A stretch of 64,000 nucleotides of DNA from Lophius americanus (Eukaryota > Chordata > Actinopteri > Lophiiformes > Lophiidae), in the NCBI GenBank assembly GCA_037951165.1, contig JBBDHG010000112.1, forward strand, positions 1,078,501 to 1,142,500, written 5' to 3'. Under the pieces are notes generated by a model, which did not search any database, had not been told where the DNA came from, and saw nothing but the letters and a program-made list of their open reading frames with translations. Positions 62,806-64,000 of the stretch are shown one piece after another (positions within the stretch are counted from its first letter, which is position 1; each line of letters begins with the position of its first letter). The position numbers were made by a program, and so were the translations under genes.

Positions 62806-64000
62806 CTGTTCTTCTAGTTCTTAAATCTTGTTCAGAAGAAAACAAAAAAACAAATAGAAAAAGACAAATACACAGGAGTGAAAACATAACCTTCTTCGCC
62901 GAGGTAATTAACACGGAAAAAAAGAAAGAAGAGGCTTTTGGCTACAGGCTGCTTGTGTAGTTCTTTCCTCTAGTAGTAAATGTGTGACAAACCCTTGTCC
63001 CTTGTCTGTAGGGGCTAGCTGAACTCAAAGCCCTTGAAACATGATAGAGCGAAGGAGAGGGGAGAATACCAAACGTTGAAGCAGGAAGAGACAAAAGAGG
63101 GAAGGATGGTGCGAGGAAAGGGGAGAGGAGAAGGAGATGGCATCTGCTACAATCAGCTCTTTGATAAACATTAATGCCAACTGAGGACGCAGCGAGAGAG
63201 AGAGATTTGAGTTCTCTCATTGCCTTTCTCTCCATCTCTTTTTGTGTGGCTAATATGAGAAGATAATGGATCATTCAAGCAAAGAAAGAAAGCTTTAAAG
63301 CCCCTTAGTCATGACAGGACCACCACTTAGTATCACTGATTAAGTTACCCAAAATAACGGGTTTTTATTTAAGCAGAACTACATTCCAGAAAACTGTGCA
63401 GCGAGCCTCCAGTTCAAGATGTTAGATCATTGTCTGCACCTCGTTATGGCCCAGACTGTGCAGACATAATAAACAATTTTTATTAATTTATTCTGGCATT
63501 TAATGTGTCTTTGACTTTCAAGAAGTTAGAACTGCGGGATAACTTTCAGTAGCCAGATGTTTTCACTTATTATTTTCACTTATAACGACTGCTCTCCAGG
63601 AAAGTCTGGATGAATGCACTGTTGGTTATTCAGAAATGATTCTCTCCAACCAGTCATAGTGAAGGTGGTTATCCATTATCCACTGTGTTCACTGTGTCTA
63701 ATATAACATACTATAAATTATACAGAATCTGTTTTACTGGGCAAAGAGTAAAGCAGTAAACTAGCAGGCCACACAACACAATTGGAATAAGCCTGGAACC
63801 ACACAGAAATGACTGACATTTATCAATCAAGTTCCCTTTGCTTGATGCAAGAGTCTCTTGAAAGGAGGCCATGAGCTCATCAATAAATCCCTGGCCCTGT
63901 GCGAACGGAAAAAGAAACCCAGAAGGATTGACTACCGTCTGATCTGAGTGTGCTTTTGGCCTTTTGTTGACCAGGGTTTCTGTTCGAAGAGACACTTGTC

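Larger units (their letters stand above)
24416..64000 (+). other. insr: insr gene span inside the window (runs off the right end)
   Basis: Exons 1 and 2 lie at 24416-24509 and 43657-44205 on the plus strand and join in phase. The cysteine-rich exon 3 and all later exons (L2, fibronectin, transmembrane and kinase regions) are absent, so the gene extends beyond 64000. About 214 residues of a receptor of roughly 1,350 are encoded here. Orientation is the same as USE1, whose 3' end lies about 18.6 kb upstream. Confidence 0.9.
44206..64000 (+). other. insr: insr intron 2 (at least 19.8 kb)
   Basis: Begins with GTAAGT. Reading all frames to the end of the window found no cysteine-rich frame of about 100 codons like INSR exon 3, and no exon of a nested gene that I recognise. 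Contents are a long compound CA tract, family B copies 2 and 3, a family C copy, fragments resembling hAT-type DNA transposons, and unassigned AT-rich DNA. Stretches with nothing specific include about 44,710-47,330, 48,160-54,830 (apart from a small duplication at 50.2 kb) and 58,380-62,330. Confidence 0.8.

Noticed and set aside
44206..64000. Search for insr exon 3 (cysteine-rich domain)
   Set aside because: No frame with the expected dense cysteine spacing was found, so exon 3 is taken to lie beyond the window.

Overview
This is vertebrate nuclear DNA, almost certainly from a ray-finned (teleost) fish. Genes are split by GT-AG introns, intergenic DNA is AT-rich and full of decayed transposons, CA/TA microsatellites are abundant, and several dispersed repeats resemble families I know from teleost genomes. 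There is no bacterial-style gene organisation, CRISPR array, or tRNA/rRNA gene that I can recognise. Most open frames above 60 codons are chance frames or microsatellite translations.

Two genes are supported, both on the + strand. (1) Positions 1340-3717 hold seven exons that join in frame into the C-terminal ~224 residues of USE1, a SNARE of Golgi-to-ER retrograde transport. The exons include a 16-nt microexon, and the 3' UTR ends near 4.3-4.5 kb. The first exon(s), about 40 residues, are not seen and probably lie before the window. (2) From about 23.0 kb to beyond the end of the window lies the 5' half of an insulin receptor gene (insr, insra or insrb type). It has a CpG-richer promoter/5' UTR region, exon 1 (24416-24509, signal peptide), a 19.1-kb intron 1, exon 2 (43657-44205, L1 ligand-binding domain and start of the cysteine-rich region), and at least 19.8 kb of intron 2. 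Exon 3 was not found and should lie downstream.

The 18.6-kb gap between the genes and both large introns hold repeats. Family A has three diverged copies (583-992, 16688-16993, 25826-26185). Family B has three copies (32011-32642, 47905-48155, and inverted at 62331-62805). Family C appears as scattered fragments. There is an RTE-like LINE endonuclease remnant (12.26-12.65 kb), an L2/CR1-like LINE reverse-transcriptase remnant on the minus strand (34.65-35.37 kb), and simple repeats, the largest a ~148-bp TA tract at 8.1 kb.

The most unusual object is a young palindromic element at 17889-18372. It has two 147-bp inverted arms that differ at one position, starts TG and ends CA, is flanked by a 5-bp duplication (AACAG), and its arm and spacer look like a Ty3/Gypsy-type LTR (TATA box, poly(A) signal). 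I read it as a rearranged, fold-back solo LTR. I found no clear evidence of a wholly new biological system; the findings list what merits checking.
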